Shown here: in pieces, positions 33,638-42,928 of the stretch
Layout: every line of letters starts with the position of its first letter
Numbering within the stretch: position 1 is the first letter of the stretch
Assembly (NCBI RefSeq): GCF_014639275.1
Contig: NZ_BMFW01000002.1
Coordinates: 124,487 to 188,486, forward strand
Length of the DNA: 64,000 nt
Direction of reading: 5' to 3'
Origin: Arthrobacter liuii
GTDB lineage: Bacteria; Actinomycetota; Actinomycetes; Actinomycetales; Micrococcaceae
The notes under the pieces: model-generated
What the model was told of the DNA's origin: nothing
Database searches by the model: none
What the model saw: only the letters and a program-made list of their open reading frames with translations
Translations under genes and position numbers: made by a program

Positions 33638-34354
33638 TCAGGCTTTGAGCCTGGCGTAAATCACGAAGTTGTCCTCAAACAGGCCCGTCGTGGGGTCGTA
33701 CCCGTCGCAGGTGATAAGCCGCAATTCGGACCCGGCGGTGTTGCCATAGACCTCGACAGTGGGAAAGTTTTCCTTGCTGTAGGTGGCGCCGTGATCTATC
33801 ACGAAGACGGCCGTACTGCCATCGGCCCGGGCAACGGACACTTCCGCGCCGGGTGCCAGGCGGCGCAGATCAGCGAAGACCCCCTTATGGCCCCCGAGTG
33901 CATTCACATGGCCCAGCACCACCGCGGGGCCCCGCTCGCCGGGGGTCGGTGAACCGCTGTACCAGCCGGCGGGGGCACCATTGCCCGTATCCTGCGGGAC
34001 CTCCAAGGAACCGTCGGGGCGCAGGCCAAGGCTAAGGAGTTCGGTGCGCAGCCCTATCGATGGGACTTCCATGGCCACCGGCTGGGAGCGGGCAAGCACT
34101 GGCGGTTCGGCAGCCGGTGCGGGCGCGGGCGTGTTGGGCGGCGGCGGGCTTGCAGCGGCAGGGCTGGACGGGATCCCGCTCCCGGCTGCCGGGCCCTCAG
34201 CCGCAGTACCTGCAGTTTGCTGTGACGCGGGAACCGGAGGTGAGGAGCCGGCGTCGGACGCGGTGGCGTTGCCGCAGCCGGCGAGCAGCAACAGAAGCCC
34301 GGCCGCTGCGGCGGCCCGAAGGCCCCCGTAGCGGCCGGAACTTGATGGAGTCAT
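33638..34354 (-). CDS. Class F sortase with a lipobox-like signal
   Basis: 238 residues from the ATG at 34354. The sortase active site is complete: H149 in VVLGHVNALGGHKGVF, C216 in LRLITCDGYDP and R235 in FVIYARLKA. PSIGLRTELLSLGLRPDGSL is typical of class F, the actinobacterial group. The N-terminus ends in LLLLLAGC, a good lipobox, rather than a plain membrane anchor; residues 30-90 are a Pro/Ala/Ser linker. Sortases cleave LPxTG-like signals and join proteins to the wall. It starts 25 bp after the CHRD-protein gene. Confidence 0.88.
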   Translation of the reverse strand: MTPSSSGRYGGLRAAAAAGLLLLLAGCGNATASDAGSSPPVPASQQTAGTAAEGPAAGSGIPSSPAAASPPPPNTPAPAPAAEPPVLARSQPVAMEVPSIGLRTELLSLGLRPDGSLEVPQDTGNGAPAGWYSGSPTPGERGPAVVLGHVNALGGHKGVFADLRRLAPGAEVSVARADGSTAVFVIDHGATYSKENFPTVEVYGNTAGSELRLITCDGYDPTTGLFEDNFVIYARLKA

Positions 34355-34379
34355 GGTGATGGTCCGGTCAGCCCGGCGC

Positions 34380-35153
34380 CTACGCCTCGGATCCGGAGCT
34401 GCGGCGGCGGATGAGGTAGGCCCCGCCGGCGACTGCTGCCATGGCCAGGCCGCCGCCCAGGGCGAGGGCACCGGCGTCCGTGCCAGCGGCCTGCTGCGCC
34501 ACGCCAGTGTCAGCGCTGCCGGCCGGCATCTTCATCTGGCCGGCTTTGAGCGTGCCGCAAAGGGCGGGGGAGGTGGCGGCAAGCGGGAGGCTGGGGACGA
34601 GATCGGACTTGGCCGCCTGCCCGGCAGCGCTGAGCGTGGCGGGATCCAACCCGTGGACTACCACGACTGCGGTGCCTGCTTGCAGGGCGGCCTTGGTGTC
34701 GGCGTTCAGCTCGAAGGTGCGGTCGATGGTGTAGCTAGCGCCCTGGCCGGCCACCTTGAGGTCCAGGCCGGCGGCGGGGCTCGTGTCGCCGCTGGTGGAC
34801 AATGTGGTGACGATGCCACCGTAGCTGGGCGCGCCCTCCGTAGTGGAGATCACCCCGTCGCCGTCCTTGTCGGCCGAGGGTGCCGGACAGGTTCCCTGGG
34901 CGCCGCCGTGGATGTGCTGGACGTGCGGGTACGGCGCGTTGTTGAAGGTCGGGGCCAGGCCTGAGACCTTCAGGACGGCGTGGGCCTGGTTGCCGGTCAC
35001 GTCAACCGTGATGGTACCGGAGGCGGAACTGCCGTTGATGCGGGTCAGCGTTGACTGGTAGGTGGTGTCGGCAGCCATGGCGGGAGCGCCCGAGAGGGCG
35101 AGGGCGCCTAACGCGAGGGTAGGTACTGCAAGGAAGCGAAGTGTCTTGTTCAT
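34380..35153 (-). CDS. CHRD-domain secreted protein with C-terminal membrane anchor
   Basis: 257 residues. Signal peptide ends AMA near residue 27. The CHRD-like beta domain follows (QSTLTRINGSSASGTITVDV, then NNAPYPHVQHIHGGAQGTCP), with an HIHGG metal-like segment and a DKDGDGVISTTEG loop that looks like a calcium-binding motif. The C-terminus is a Gly/Ala-rich membrane segment then RRRSSGSEA, as in wall-sorting signals, but without an LPxTG. It is the first gene of the unit with the sortase, so it may be that sortase's client or an accessory. Confidence 0.82.
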   Translation of the reverse strand: MNKTLRFLAVPTLALGALALSGAPAMAADTTYQSTLTRINGSSASGTITVDVTGNQAHAVLKVSGLAPTFNNAPYPHVQHIHGGAQGTCPAPSADKDGDGVISTTEGAPSYGGIVTTLSTSGDTSPAAGLDLKVAGQGASYTIDRTFELNADTKAALQAGTAVVVVHGLDPATLSAAGQAAKSDLVPSLPLAATSPALCGTLKAGQMKMPAGSADTGVAQQAAGTDAGALALGGGLAMAAVAGGAYLIRRRSSGSEA

Positions 35154-35382
35154 CGGAAAGCAATCTCCTCATACAAGTGACGTTCGTCCCAGATGAGGGA
35201 CACAAGCGGTTCGGTGCCGGAGCCCGGCCGGATGGGGCTTTACGTGAAATGGCCCACAATTTGCTGCACGGCTGCTCCGTTGCGGGCTTCTTCGGCACAT
35301 GCCGGGCCCGTAGGATGGGTGGAGGTGCGCCGGGAAGTCTGGTCGGCATGGCTTTGTCGAACCCGGATTTAAGGACGCCTGC

Positions 35383-36735
35383 ATGAACCCCACCCCGCCT
35401 CCTCCCGGCCGTAACAAGTTTTTCGGCTCCACCGTTTTCGCCCGCGGAAGTTACGCCGAAGCACTCCGGATCGGGGAAATCCTCCGCAAGGAAACGGTGG
35501 GCGGCGCACTCCTGGTCATCGCGGCGGTGATCGCCCTGGTCTGGGCCAACTCCCCGGCGTCGGACAGCTACTTTGCCCTCCGCGACTTCACGGTGGGCTA
35601 TGAGCCGTGGCACCTGGACCTGAGCATGGGGGCCTGGGCGGCTGATGGACTGCTGGCCATCTTCTTTTTCCTCGTGGGCCTGGAACTCAAACGCGAATTC
35701 GTGGCCGGTGACCTGCGCCAGCCCAGCAAATCAGTCGTGCCGGTGGCGGCCGCCGTGGGAGGCGTGGCCCTCCCGGCGGTGATCTACGCCCTCGTCAATC
35801 TTTCCAGTCCGGAAACACTCCGTGGCTGGGCCATTCCCACGGCCACCGACATCGCCTTCGCCGTGGCTGTCCTGGCGATCATCGGGTCCCATCTGCCCAG
35901 CGCCCTGCGGATTTTCCTGCTGACGCTGGCAGTGGTGGACGACCTGATTGCCATCACCATCATCGCCTTCTTCTACTCCAGCGACATCCAGGCCGCCCCG
36001 CTCCTCCTGGCGCTTATCCCGCTGGCCCTCTACACGTTCCTGGCGCAGAAGTACCGGCGGTTCTTCGGGCGCCATGCGGCGGCCGCGTGGCTGATCCTGC
36101 TGCCGCTGGGCGCCGTGACCTGGGCGCTGGTGCACGCGTCCGGCATCCACGCCACCGTCGCCGGCGTGCTGCTGGGCTTCGCCATCCCCGTCATTCGGTC
36201 GCAGGCGTCCGGCGGACCCGGGGCCGGTCCCGGCCTGGCTGAGATCTTCGAGCACCGGTTCCGGCCCTTTTCCGCGGGTATGGCCGTTCCCATCTTCGCG
36301 TTCTTCTCTGCGGGAGTCGCGGTCGGCGGATGGGAAGGCCTGGGCTCGGCACTGGCGGACCCGGTAGCGCTGGGCATCATCCTGGGCCTTGTCCTGGGCA
36401 AGCCGATTGGCATCATGGGCACCACCTGGGTCCTGACCAAAGCCACCAGGGCCAGCCTGGACAGCTCCTTCAAATGGATCGACGTGTTCGGAGTTGCGCT
36501 GCTGGCGGGGATCGGCTTCACCGTTTCCCTGCTGGTGGCAGAGCTCAGCTTCGGCAACGGCAGCCTGCACGACGACCACGCCAAGGTGGGCATCCTGGCC
36601 GCATCACTGATCGCCGCGCTGCTGGCCACGGCCGTTCTGCGCACCCGCAACCGCCAATACCGGGCCACCGAAGAGCTGGAGAAGGTGAATTCAGACCACG
36701 ACGGCGTCCCGGACGTCTATCAGGAACGCACCTGA
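35383..36735 (+). CDS. nhaA: Na+/H+ antiporter NhaA
   Basis: 450 residues, about 11-12 membrane helices. Functional aspartates are visible in [19 protein letters not shown] (D133 equivalent) and [20 protein letters not shown] (D163/D164 equivalents). [18 protein letters not shown] is the family signature. It exchanges protons for sodium to control cytoplasmic pH and salt. The cytoplasmic C-terminus ends with [15 protein letters not shown], a calcium-loop-like D-x-D-G-x-x-D motif not expected in NhaA. It diverges from the CHRD gene across 229 bp. Confidence 0.95.
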   Translation: MNPTPPPPGRNKFFGSTVFARGSYAEALRIGEILRKETVGGALLVIAAVIALVWANSPASDSYFALRDFTVGYEPWHLDLSMGAWAADGLLAIFFFLVGLELKREFVAGDLRQPSKSVVPVAAAVGGVALPAVIYALVNLSSPETLRGWAIPTATDIAFAVAVLAIIGSHLPSALRIFLLTLAVVDDLIAITIIAFFYSSDIQAAPLLLALIPLALYTFLAQKYRRFFGRHAAAAWLILLPLGAVTWALVHASGIHATVAGVLLGFAIPVIRSQASGGPGAGPGLAEIFEHRFRPFSAGMAVPIFAFFSAGVAVGGWEGLGSALADPVALGIILGLVLGKPIGIMGTTWVLTKATRASLDSSFKWIDVFGVALLAGIGFTVSLLVAELSFGNGSLHDDHAKVGILAASLIAALLATAVLRTRNRQYRATEELEKVNSDHDGVPDVYQERT

Positions 36736-36753
36736 CTCCTTGGTTGGAGGGGG

Positions 36754-37017
36754 TCAGGCGGTGGCGAGCGGCTTGGCCGGGGCCTGGGGCTTGGGTGGGG
36801 CGTCCAGGCCGGCCCGGGCCGGGTCCACGTGGCGGATCTCCAGGGCTTCCGGGTCCAGCAGCTTGCGCGCGCCGGTCCGTGCGTCCAGGATCCAGAAGAG
36901 CTCAAGGGCCGGGACGACGTCGGTCACCTTGCCCTTGTGGAAGAGCTTGCCCCTGTGCCACGCCTCTATCTGGTCCCCAATGCGGAGCTGGGCGGTACGT
37001 ACTCCTTGTGCCTCCAT
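36754..37017 (-). CDS. Conserved small hypothetical protein
   Basis: 87 residues from the ATG at 37017, with GGAGG 9 bp upstream. The sequence is MEAQGVRTAQLRIGDQIEAW, then HRGKLFHKGKVTDVVPALEL and DARTGARKLLDPEALEI, ending in a Pro/Ala tail. The compact beta-rich first 65 residues look like a small SH3- or KOW-like barrel; the family is unknown to me. It converges on nhaA with an 18-bp gap. Confidence 0.7.
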   Translation of the reverse strand: MEAQGVRTAQLRIGDQIEAWHRGKLFHKGKVTDVVPALELFWILDARTGARKLLDPEALEIRHVDPARAGLDAPPKPQAPAKPLATA

Positions 37018-37126
37018 GCGGGCTGCCTCCTGCTGTTGTGTCCCCGTAAGCCATAGCTTGCCGTGGGCAGGTTGCCGGAGTGTTTCTGCCCGGTGTTTTT
37101 TCTGTATCGCGTGTGGCTGATGGCGC

Positions 37127-38284
37127 CTACTCGTCCATCGGGAATGCCACGGCTTCGCCCACAACCCGCAGGCACAGTTCCATGCCGGGCCGGGCGATTG
37201 ATGCGTTCCAGTGCCGGATGGTGATCACTTCGCCCCCGCCGGGGTAACGGTGGTCGGCGTGCTCGGCCACTTCCTTGGGCACGTTCAGCTTCAGCCGCAC
37301 CGTGGTTTCGGGGCCAAAGTAGTCCGTGTCCACCACCACGCCGCGGATGGGGCCGTCCTCGGCGATGCGGATCTGTTCGGGGCGGAGCATCAGCTGGACC
37401 CGACCCTGCGCCGGCGGCCGCCGCACCGGGATGCCGCCCAGCGAACAGGTGGCCAGGGATCCCTCCAGCCAGGCGTCCAGGATGACGGCGTCACCCAGGA
37501 ACTCGGCGGTGGCCCGGTCCGCGGGGCGGGTGTACACCACAAAGGGGTTGCCGATCTGGGCCAGCTTGCCGCCGCGCATTACGGCCACCTGGTCGGCGAA
37601 GGAGAGCGCCTCGGCCTGGTCGTGGGTGACCAGGATGGTGGTGACGCCGGCCTCGGCCAGGACCTTGGCCACGGCGCGGCGGGTGGCCACGCGCAGCCCT
37701 GCATCCAGGGCGGAGAACGGTTCGTCCAGGAGCATCAGCTCCGGTTCGCGGGCCAGCGCCCGGGCCAGGGCGACGCGCTGCTGCTGGCCGCCGGAGAGCT
37801 GGTGCGGGCGGCGCTTGGCCATGGCCGCGTCCAGGGACACCATTTCCAGGAGTTCTGCCACGCGGGCAGCAACGGCGCGGCGGCCGCCCTCCAACTTGGC
37901 CGGGTTGAGGCCGAAGGCAACATTCTGGCCAACGGTGAGGTGCGGGAAGAGGGCACCGTCCTGGGCCACGTACCCGATTTGCCGCTTATGCGCGGGAAGC
38001 CAGGCGCCGTCACCGGCAACGGTGGTCCCGTTCAGCGAAATGGTGCCAGTGTCCGGGTGCTCGAACCCTGCGATGAGGCGCAGGAGCGTGGTCTTGCCGG
38101 ACCCGGACGGGCCCACGATGGCGGTGGTGCCTCCCTTGGCCACGGACAGGTTGACGCCCTTCAGCACTGCCTGCGATCCGAAGTTCTTGGTGACGTCCGT
38201 GATCTGCAGGTGGCTGTTGGTGGTTGCTGCCACGGAGGGCGCCACCCGAGGCTCGGGCAGCCTCCGGGTTGATGGTGCTGTCAC
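37127..38284 (-). CDS. Iron(III) ABC importer, ATP-binding protein (FbpC-type)
   Basis: 385 residues. Walker A is VGPSGSGKTTLLRLIAGFEH, the ABC signature QLSGGQQQRVALARALAREP, Walker B LMLLDEPFSALD, and the switch His in VTHDQAEALSFAD. The C-terminal regulatory (TOBE-like) domain contains RVQLMLRPEQIRIAEDGPIR. A GTG start overlaps the permease stop (GTGA), so it is coupled. It powers uptake of ferric iron delivered by the binding protein two genes upstream. Confidence 0.9.
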   Translation of the reverse strand: MTAPSTRRLPEPRVAPSVAATTNSHLQITDVTKNFGSQAVLKGVNLSVAKGGTTAIVGPSGSGKTTLLRLIAGFEHPDTGTISLNGTTVAGDGAWLPAHKRQIGYVAQDGALFPHLTVGQNVAFGLNPAKLEGGRRAVAARVAELLEMVSLDAAMAKRRPHQLSGGQQQRVALARALAREPELMLLDEPFSALDAGLRVATRRAVAKVLAEAGVTTILVTHDQAEALSFADQVAVMRGGKLAQIGNPFVVYTRPADRATAEFLGDAVILDAWLEGSLATCSLGGIPVRRPPAQGRVQLMLRPEQIRIAEDGPIRGVVVDTDYFGPETTVRLKLNVPKEVAEHADHRYPGGGEVITIRHWNASIARPGMELCLRVVGEAVAFPMDE

Positions 38285-39870
38285 TGTCCGGCTACTTTCT
38301 TGGACTGTTGGAAGAGGAGATAGGTCATGGGCGCGGAGAGCAGGATCATCAGCAGCGCATAGGGCGCAGCGCCCGCGTAGTCGATTTCGCTGCTCTTGCT
38401 CCAGAACTCGGTGGCCAGGGTCTTGGTGCCGTTGGGGGACAGGAGCAAGGTCGCGGTGAGCTCATTGGCGATGGCAAGGAACACCAGGGCTGCACCGCCG
38501 GCGGCGGCCGGGGCGGTGAGCCGCAGGGTGACGCGGATGAAGGCCAGCAGCGGCGGCTTGCCCAGGGCCTGGGCTGCCTCATCGAGTTCCTTGGGGGCCT
38601 GGGCCAGCCCGGCCCGGAGGTTCACCAGCGCCCGCGGAAGGAACAGGAGCACGTACGCGGCCACCAGTACTCCCGTTGTCTGGTAGATCCCCGGCACTAT
38701 GCGGATGCTGACCGTGACGAATGCCAGGGCCACCACGATCCCGGGCATGGAGCTGGTGACATAGTTGGACAGTTCCAGGGACTTGCTGAACCAGCCGGGC
38801 TTCCGGACCGCGAGGTACGCCATGGGGAAGGCGACCACGATGGTGGCTCCGGCGCCGACCAGGCCGTACCAGAAGGTGGCAAGGAGGGCAGGAAGGAATT
38901 CGGATGCGGTCCAGATGTCCGCACCGCCGGCCAGGATCCATTTCAGCACGTAGAAGAGCGGCAGGCCGAACGCCAGGGCGGTCAGCGCCAGCAGGAAGAG
39001 CTGGGCCGGGCCCTGGTAGGCGTGCAGCGGGAGCCGCAGCGCCTTACCCTGCACGCCGGACCCGATCCGGGCATAGCGGGCCGTGCCGCGGCTGCGGACC
39101 TCGGCCATCAGCAGGAGCAGGCAGAAGAACACCAGCACGCTGGCCAGCATGTTCCCCGCGGCCCCGTTGAAGGTGGAGCGGTACTGGGTCATGATCGCGG
39201 TGGTGAAGGTATCGAACCGGATCATGGCGAAAGCGCCGTATTCGGCCAGCAGGTGCAGCCCCACCAGCAGCGCACCGCCCGTCAGGGCAATCCGCAGCTG
39301 GGGGAGCACAACCCTGAAGAATGCCCGCCAAGCGCCCAGCCCCAGCGCGGCGGCGGACTGCTCGATGGCCGGGTCCAGCCGGCTTAGGGTGGCTGCCGCC
39401 GGGATGTACACCAAGGGGAAGTAGGACAAGGTGGAAATCAGGATCCCCGAGCCCAGGCCGCCCAGCGACGGGATGGCCGAGACCCAGGCGTAGCTGTTCA
39501 CGAACGCCGGAACGGCCAGCGGCGCGGCCAGCAGCACGGCCCAGATCCGGCGGCCGCGGAGCTTGGTCCGTTCCACCAGCCACGCCCCCGCCACGCCAAG
39601 CAGCAGGCACAGCGGGATGGTGGCGGCCATCAGGAGCAGGGTGTTCAACAGCAGTTCGCCCACGCGGGGGCGCAGGATGAGGCCGACGGCGGTGTCCCAC
39701 CCGGTTGCCACCGTCATGTACGCCACGTACCCCAACGGGACGAGGGAGAAGAGGGCGATCAGCACCGCCAGGACGGACACCGCGGAAACGCCGAAAGGCG
39801 GGCGGGGGCTTGTGCCCCGGCCCGCCGTCGTCGTGCTCCGCCTGGGGGGAGCCGATAGATCGGTGGTCAC
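38281..39870 (-). CDS. Iron(III) ABC importer, fused permease (FbpB-type)
   Basis: 529 residues with about 12 membrane segments, i.e. two fused permease halves as usual in FbpB. EAA loops are seen in PAIEQSAAALGLGAWRAFFR (first half) and QAPKELDEAAQALGKPPLLA (second half). It lies 4 bp after the binding-protein gene and overlaps the ATPase gene. It forms the membrane channel for iron(III). Confidence 0.9.
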   Translation of the reverse strand: MTTDLSAPPRRSTTTAGRGTSPRPPFGVSAVSVLAVLIALFSLVPLGYVAYMTVATGWDTAVGLILRPRVGELLLNTLLLMAATIPLCLLLGVAGAWLVERTKLRGRRIWAVLLAAPLAVPAFVNSYAWVSAIPSLGGLGSGILISTLSYFPLVYIPAAATLSRLDPAIEQSAAALGLGAWRAFFRVVLPQLRIALTGGALLVGLHLLAEYGAFAMIRFDTFTTAIMTQYRSTFNGAAGNMLASVLVFFCLLLLMAEVRSRGTARYARIGSGVQGKALRLPLHAYQGPAQLFLLALTALAFGLPLFYVLKWILAGGADIWTASEFLPALLATFWYGLVGAGATIVVAFPMAYLAVRKPGWFSKSLELSNYVTSSMPGIVVALAFVTVSIRIVPGIYQTTGVLVAAYVLLFLPRALVNLRAGLAQAPKELDEAAQALGKPPLLAFIRVTLRLTAPAAAGGAALVFLAIANELTATLLLSPNGTKTLATEFWSKSSEIDYAGAAPYALLMILLSAPMTYLLFQQSKKVAGQ

Positions 39871-39874
39871 GGAA

Positions 39875-40930
39875 TTACAGTAGTCCGGCCTGGGTCATCA
39901 GGTCGCTGACCTTCTGGGAATTGAGCTTCGCGGCGTCGACCTTGGGTGCCTGCAGGTCCTTGATGGGAACCAGTTTGTCGTTGGCAGGCACGTCGGAGCC
40001 GATGGCGTATTCGAAGGACGTTCCGTTCTTGAGGACTTCCTGGCCCTTCTTGCCGGTGATGAACTTCAGGAACTGCTGCGCTGCGGCAGCGTTCTTGGAG
40101 GACTTAAGCACGCCACCGCCGGAAACGGACAGGAAGGCGCCCGGGTCTTCATTCTTGAAGTAGTACGGCGTGACGTTGTTGGAGTTCTCGCCGGTCTTGG
40201 CCTGGTCGCCGTAGTAGTAGTAGTGGTAGATCAGCGCGGCATCCACTTCGCCGGCGTTGACTGCCTTCATGGCCGTGCTGTTGCCCTTGTAGGCCTTGGA
40301 GTTGTCCTTCATGGCCTTGAGCCAGTCCTCGGTGGCGCTTTCACCCTTGAGTTCCAGCAGGGCGGAAACGATGGCCTGGAAGTCGGCGCCGGTGGGCGAC
40401 GCGGCCCAGCGGCCCTTCCACTCCGGCTTGGCCAGGTCAAGCATGGACTTGGGCAGCTGGTCCGCGGTGAGTTTGGTCTTGTTGTACACCAGGACGGTGG
40501 AGCGGGCGGCGATGCCCGTCCATTTGCCGGTGGACGGCGAGAACTGGGAGGGGACCTGGGCCAGGGTGTCCTTGTCCACGTCCGCGAACAGCCCGGCGTT
40601 CTCCACCTGCGTCATGGCGGGGGAGTTCTCGGTGAGGAACACGTCCGCGGGGGACGCCTGGCCTTCCTGGATGATCTGGTTGGACATCTCAGTGTCATCG
40701 CCCTGGCGCACGGTTACCTTGATGCCGGTTTCGGCGGTGAAGGCATCCACCCATTCCTTGGTGAGGCTCTCGTGCTGGGCGTTGTAGACCGTGATCTCGC
40801 CCGAGGCGGCGCCCCCGGATGCGGCGGACGAGCCGTTACCGGCAGGGGTGGCGCCGCCGCAGGCGGTCAGGCCGAGAGCTGCGGTGGCGGCGAGTGCGAT
40901 GCCTGCCAGCGCGCTGTTGCGGATCTTCAT
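39875..40930 (-). CDS. Iron(III) ABC importer, substrate-binding lipoprotein (FbpA-type)
   Basis: 351 residues. Signal peptide with lipobox LGLTACGG (Cys near residue 24). The ferric-binding fold is indicated by ITVYNAQHESLTKEWVDAFT, DVFLTENSPAMTQVENAGLF, and the tyrosine-rich metal site region DAALIYHYYYYGDQAKTGE. It captures iron outside the membrane and hands it to the fused permease. First gene of a three-gene operon; an IdeR-type box lies about 85-100 bp upstream. Confidence 0.92.
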   Translation of the reverse strand: MKIRNSALAGIALAATAALGLTACGGATPAGNGSSAASGGAASGEITVYNAQHESLTKEWVDAFTAETGIKVTVRQGDDTEMSNQIIQEGQASPADVFLTENSPAMTQVENAGLFADVDKDTLAQVPSQFSPSTGKWTGIAARSTVLVYNKTKLTADQLPKSMLDLAKPEWKGRWAASPTGADFQAIVSALLELKGESATEDWLKAMKDNSKAYKGNSTAMKAVNAGEVDAALIYHYYYYGDQAKTGENSNNVTPYYFKNEDPGAFLSVSGGGVLKSSKNAAAAQQFLKFITGKKGQEVLKNGTSFEYAIGSDVPANDKLVPIKDLQAPKVDAAKLNSQKVSDLMTQAGLL

Positions 40931-41013
40931 TGAGGCTGCTTTCGGTGGGGAAAAAGTCTGCTTGAACCTAAAGTCCTAATAGGAAACGTAAACGTTGCCT
41001 ATGTCAGGAAACT

Positions 41014-41032
41014 GTAGGGTAGGCAAACCTAA
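41014..41032. promoter_or_regulatory. IdeR/DtxR-type iron box
   Basis: GTAGGGTAGGCAAACCTAA matches 16 of 19 positions of the DtxR/IdeR consensus TTAGGTTAGGCTAACCTAA. It lies about 84 bp before the FbpA start, consistent with iron-dependent repression of the importer operon. Confidence 0.88.
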
Positions 41033-41159
41033 GCTCCAAGCCAAAAAGCGGTTTAAGTGACAAGGTTCACATCAATTACGCAAACATGGCGTGACGTAAT
41101 TCGGTCCGATCGGAGGCCATGGGCCTGGAGTGATCGCCCCGAGCAGTGATGTGGTGTCG

Positions 41160-42914
41160 CTACTTGTTCGGGTTGGGGTCGTGGACGTCGTGCTCCCCGA
41201 TGTCAGCCGCGCCCAGGACGCTTTCCGCAGGGGCAGCTTCCGACGGATGGAGTCGGACGCTCAGTTCGGGATGGTGCAGGTCCAGTGCGGGCCGTTCTGA
41301 ACGGATCCGGGGCAGGGACGTGAAGTTGTGGCGCGGCGGCGGGCAGGACGTGGCCCACTCCAGCGAGGCGCCGAAGCCCCAGGGGTCGTCCACGGTGACC
41401 TTCTTCCCGGCACGCCACGTGATGAAGACGTTCCAGAAGAACGGGATCAGGGAAGCGCCCAGCAGATATGAGCCAACAGTGGAGAACTGGTTCATGAAGG
41501 TGAAGTTGTCCTCCGGCATGTAGTCCGCGTACCGCCGCGGCATGCCCAGGACGCCCAGCCAGTGCTGGATCAGGAACGTGGCGTGGAAGCCCAGGAAGAG
41601 CATCCAGAAGTGGATCTTGCCCAGGCGCTCGTTGAGCATGGTGCCGGTGAACTTGGGCCACCAGAAGTAGAACCCGGCGAACATGGCGAACACCACGGTG
41701 CCGAACACCACGTAGTGGAAGTGCGCCACCACGAAGTAGGAGTCCGAAACGTGGAAGTCCATGGGCGGCGAGGCCAGGATGATGCCGGTGAGGCCACCGA
41801 AGAGGAAGGTGGCAAGGAATCCCATGCTCCACAGCATGGGGGTTTCGAAGGTCAGCGATCCGCCCCACATGGTGCCGATCCAGTTGAAGAACTTCACGCC
41901 GGTGGGCACCGCGATGAGCATGGTCATGAAGGCGAAGAACGGCAGGAAAATTGCACCCGTGACGTACATGTGGTGGGCCCACACCGTCACCGAAAGGGCC
42001 GCAATGGCGATGGTGGCGTACACAATGCCTTTGTAGCCGAACAGGGGTTTGCGGCTGAACACCGGGAAAATCTCGGAGACGATGCCGAAGAACGGCAGCG
42101 CAATGATGTACACCTCCGGGTGGCCGAAGAACCAGAACAGGTGCTGCCAGAGAATCGCTCCGCCGTTGGCTGGATCGAAGATATGGGCACCGAACTTGCG
42201 GTCCGCGCCAAGGGCGAACAGGGCGGCGGCCAGCGGCGGGAACGCCATGAGCACCAGGATGGCGGTGACCAGGGTGTTCCAGGTGAAGATGGGCATCCGC
42301 CACATGGTGAGCCCCGGAGCGCGCATGCAGATGATGGTGGTGATGAAGTTGACCGAGCCGAGGATGGTACCGAAGCCGGACAGCGCCAGGCCGAAGACCC
42401 ACAGGTCACCGCCGATGCCGGGGGTGAATGTGGTGTTGGACAGCGGCGCGTAGGCAAACCAGCCAAAGGACGCCGCGCCCTGCGGGGTGATGAAGCCGGA
42501 CACCGCGATGGTGGAACCGAACAGGAAGAACCAGAACGCCAGGGCGTTAAGTCGGGGGAACGCCACGTCCGGGGCGCCGATCTGCAGCGGCATGATCACG
42601 TTGGCGAACCCGGCGAACAGCGGGGTGGCGAACATCAGCAGCATGATGGTGCCGTGCATGGTGAAGAGCTGGTTGTACTGTTCCTTGGTCTGCAGGATCT
42701 GCATGCCGGGCTCAAACAGTTCGGCGCGGATCAGCAGCGCCATCACACCGCCCAGGCAGAAGAACACGAACGACGCAATCAGGTACATGTAGCCGATGGT
42801 TTTGTGGTCGGTGGAGGTGATCCAGTTGACCACCATGGTGCCTTTGGGGCGCCGGACCACTGCCGGCGCCGCGGTGGCCGCGGCTCCACCCATTCTCTGG
42901 CCTGTGGTGGTCAT
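41160..42914 (-). CDS. ctaD: Cytochrome c oxidase subunit I (CtaD, aa3 type)
   Basis: 584 residues from the ATG at 42914 (AAAGGA upstream); the longer frame to 43115 lies in another gene's sequence. About 12 membrane helices. Heme and copper ligands are seen in [28 protein letters not shown] (CuB and Tyr), [13 protein letters not shown] (CuB) and [20 protein letters not shown] (heme a and a3 His). It reduces O2 to water and pumps protons. The C-terminal ~60 residues (after [15 protein letters not shown]) extend into the cytoplasm, as in other actinobacteria. It follows ctaC in one unit. Confidence 0.96.
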   Translation of the reverse strand: MTTTGQRMGGAAATAAPAVVRRPKGTMVVNWITSTDHKTIGYMYLIASFVFFCLGGVMALLIRAELFEPGMQILQTKEQYNQLFTMHGTIMLLMFATPLFAGFANVIMPLQIGAPDVAFPRLNALAFWFFLFGSTIAVSGFITPQGAASFGWFAYAPLSNTTFTPGIGGDLWVFGLALSGFGTILGSVNFITTIICMRAPGLTMWRMPIFTWNTLVTAILVLMAFPPLAAALFALGADRKFGAHIFDPANGGAILWQHLFWFFGHPEVYIIALPFFGIVSEIFPVFSRKPLFGYKGIVYATIAIAALSVTVWAHHMYVTGAIFLPFFAFMTMLIAVPTGVKFFNWIGTMWGGSLTFETPMLWSMGFLATFLFGGLTGIILASPPMDFHVSDSYFVVAHFHYVVFGTVVFAMFAGFYFWWPKFTGTMLNERLGKIHFWMLFLGFHATFLIQHWLGVLGMPRRYADYMPEDNFTFMNQFSTVGSYLLGASLIPFFWNVFITWRAGKKVTVDDPWGFGASLEWATSCPPPRHNFTSLPRIRSERPALDLHHPELSVRLHPSEAAPAESVLGAADIGEHDVHDPNPNK

Positions 42915-42928
42915 TGCGGTGCCGTCCT

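Noticed and set aside
38396..38686. Short plus-strand frames inside the iron permease gene
   Set aside because: No start context or motif; they lie wholly inside a well-supported minus-strand gene.
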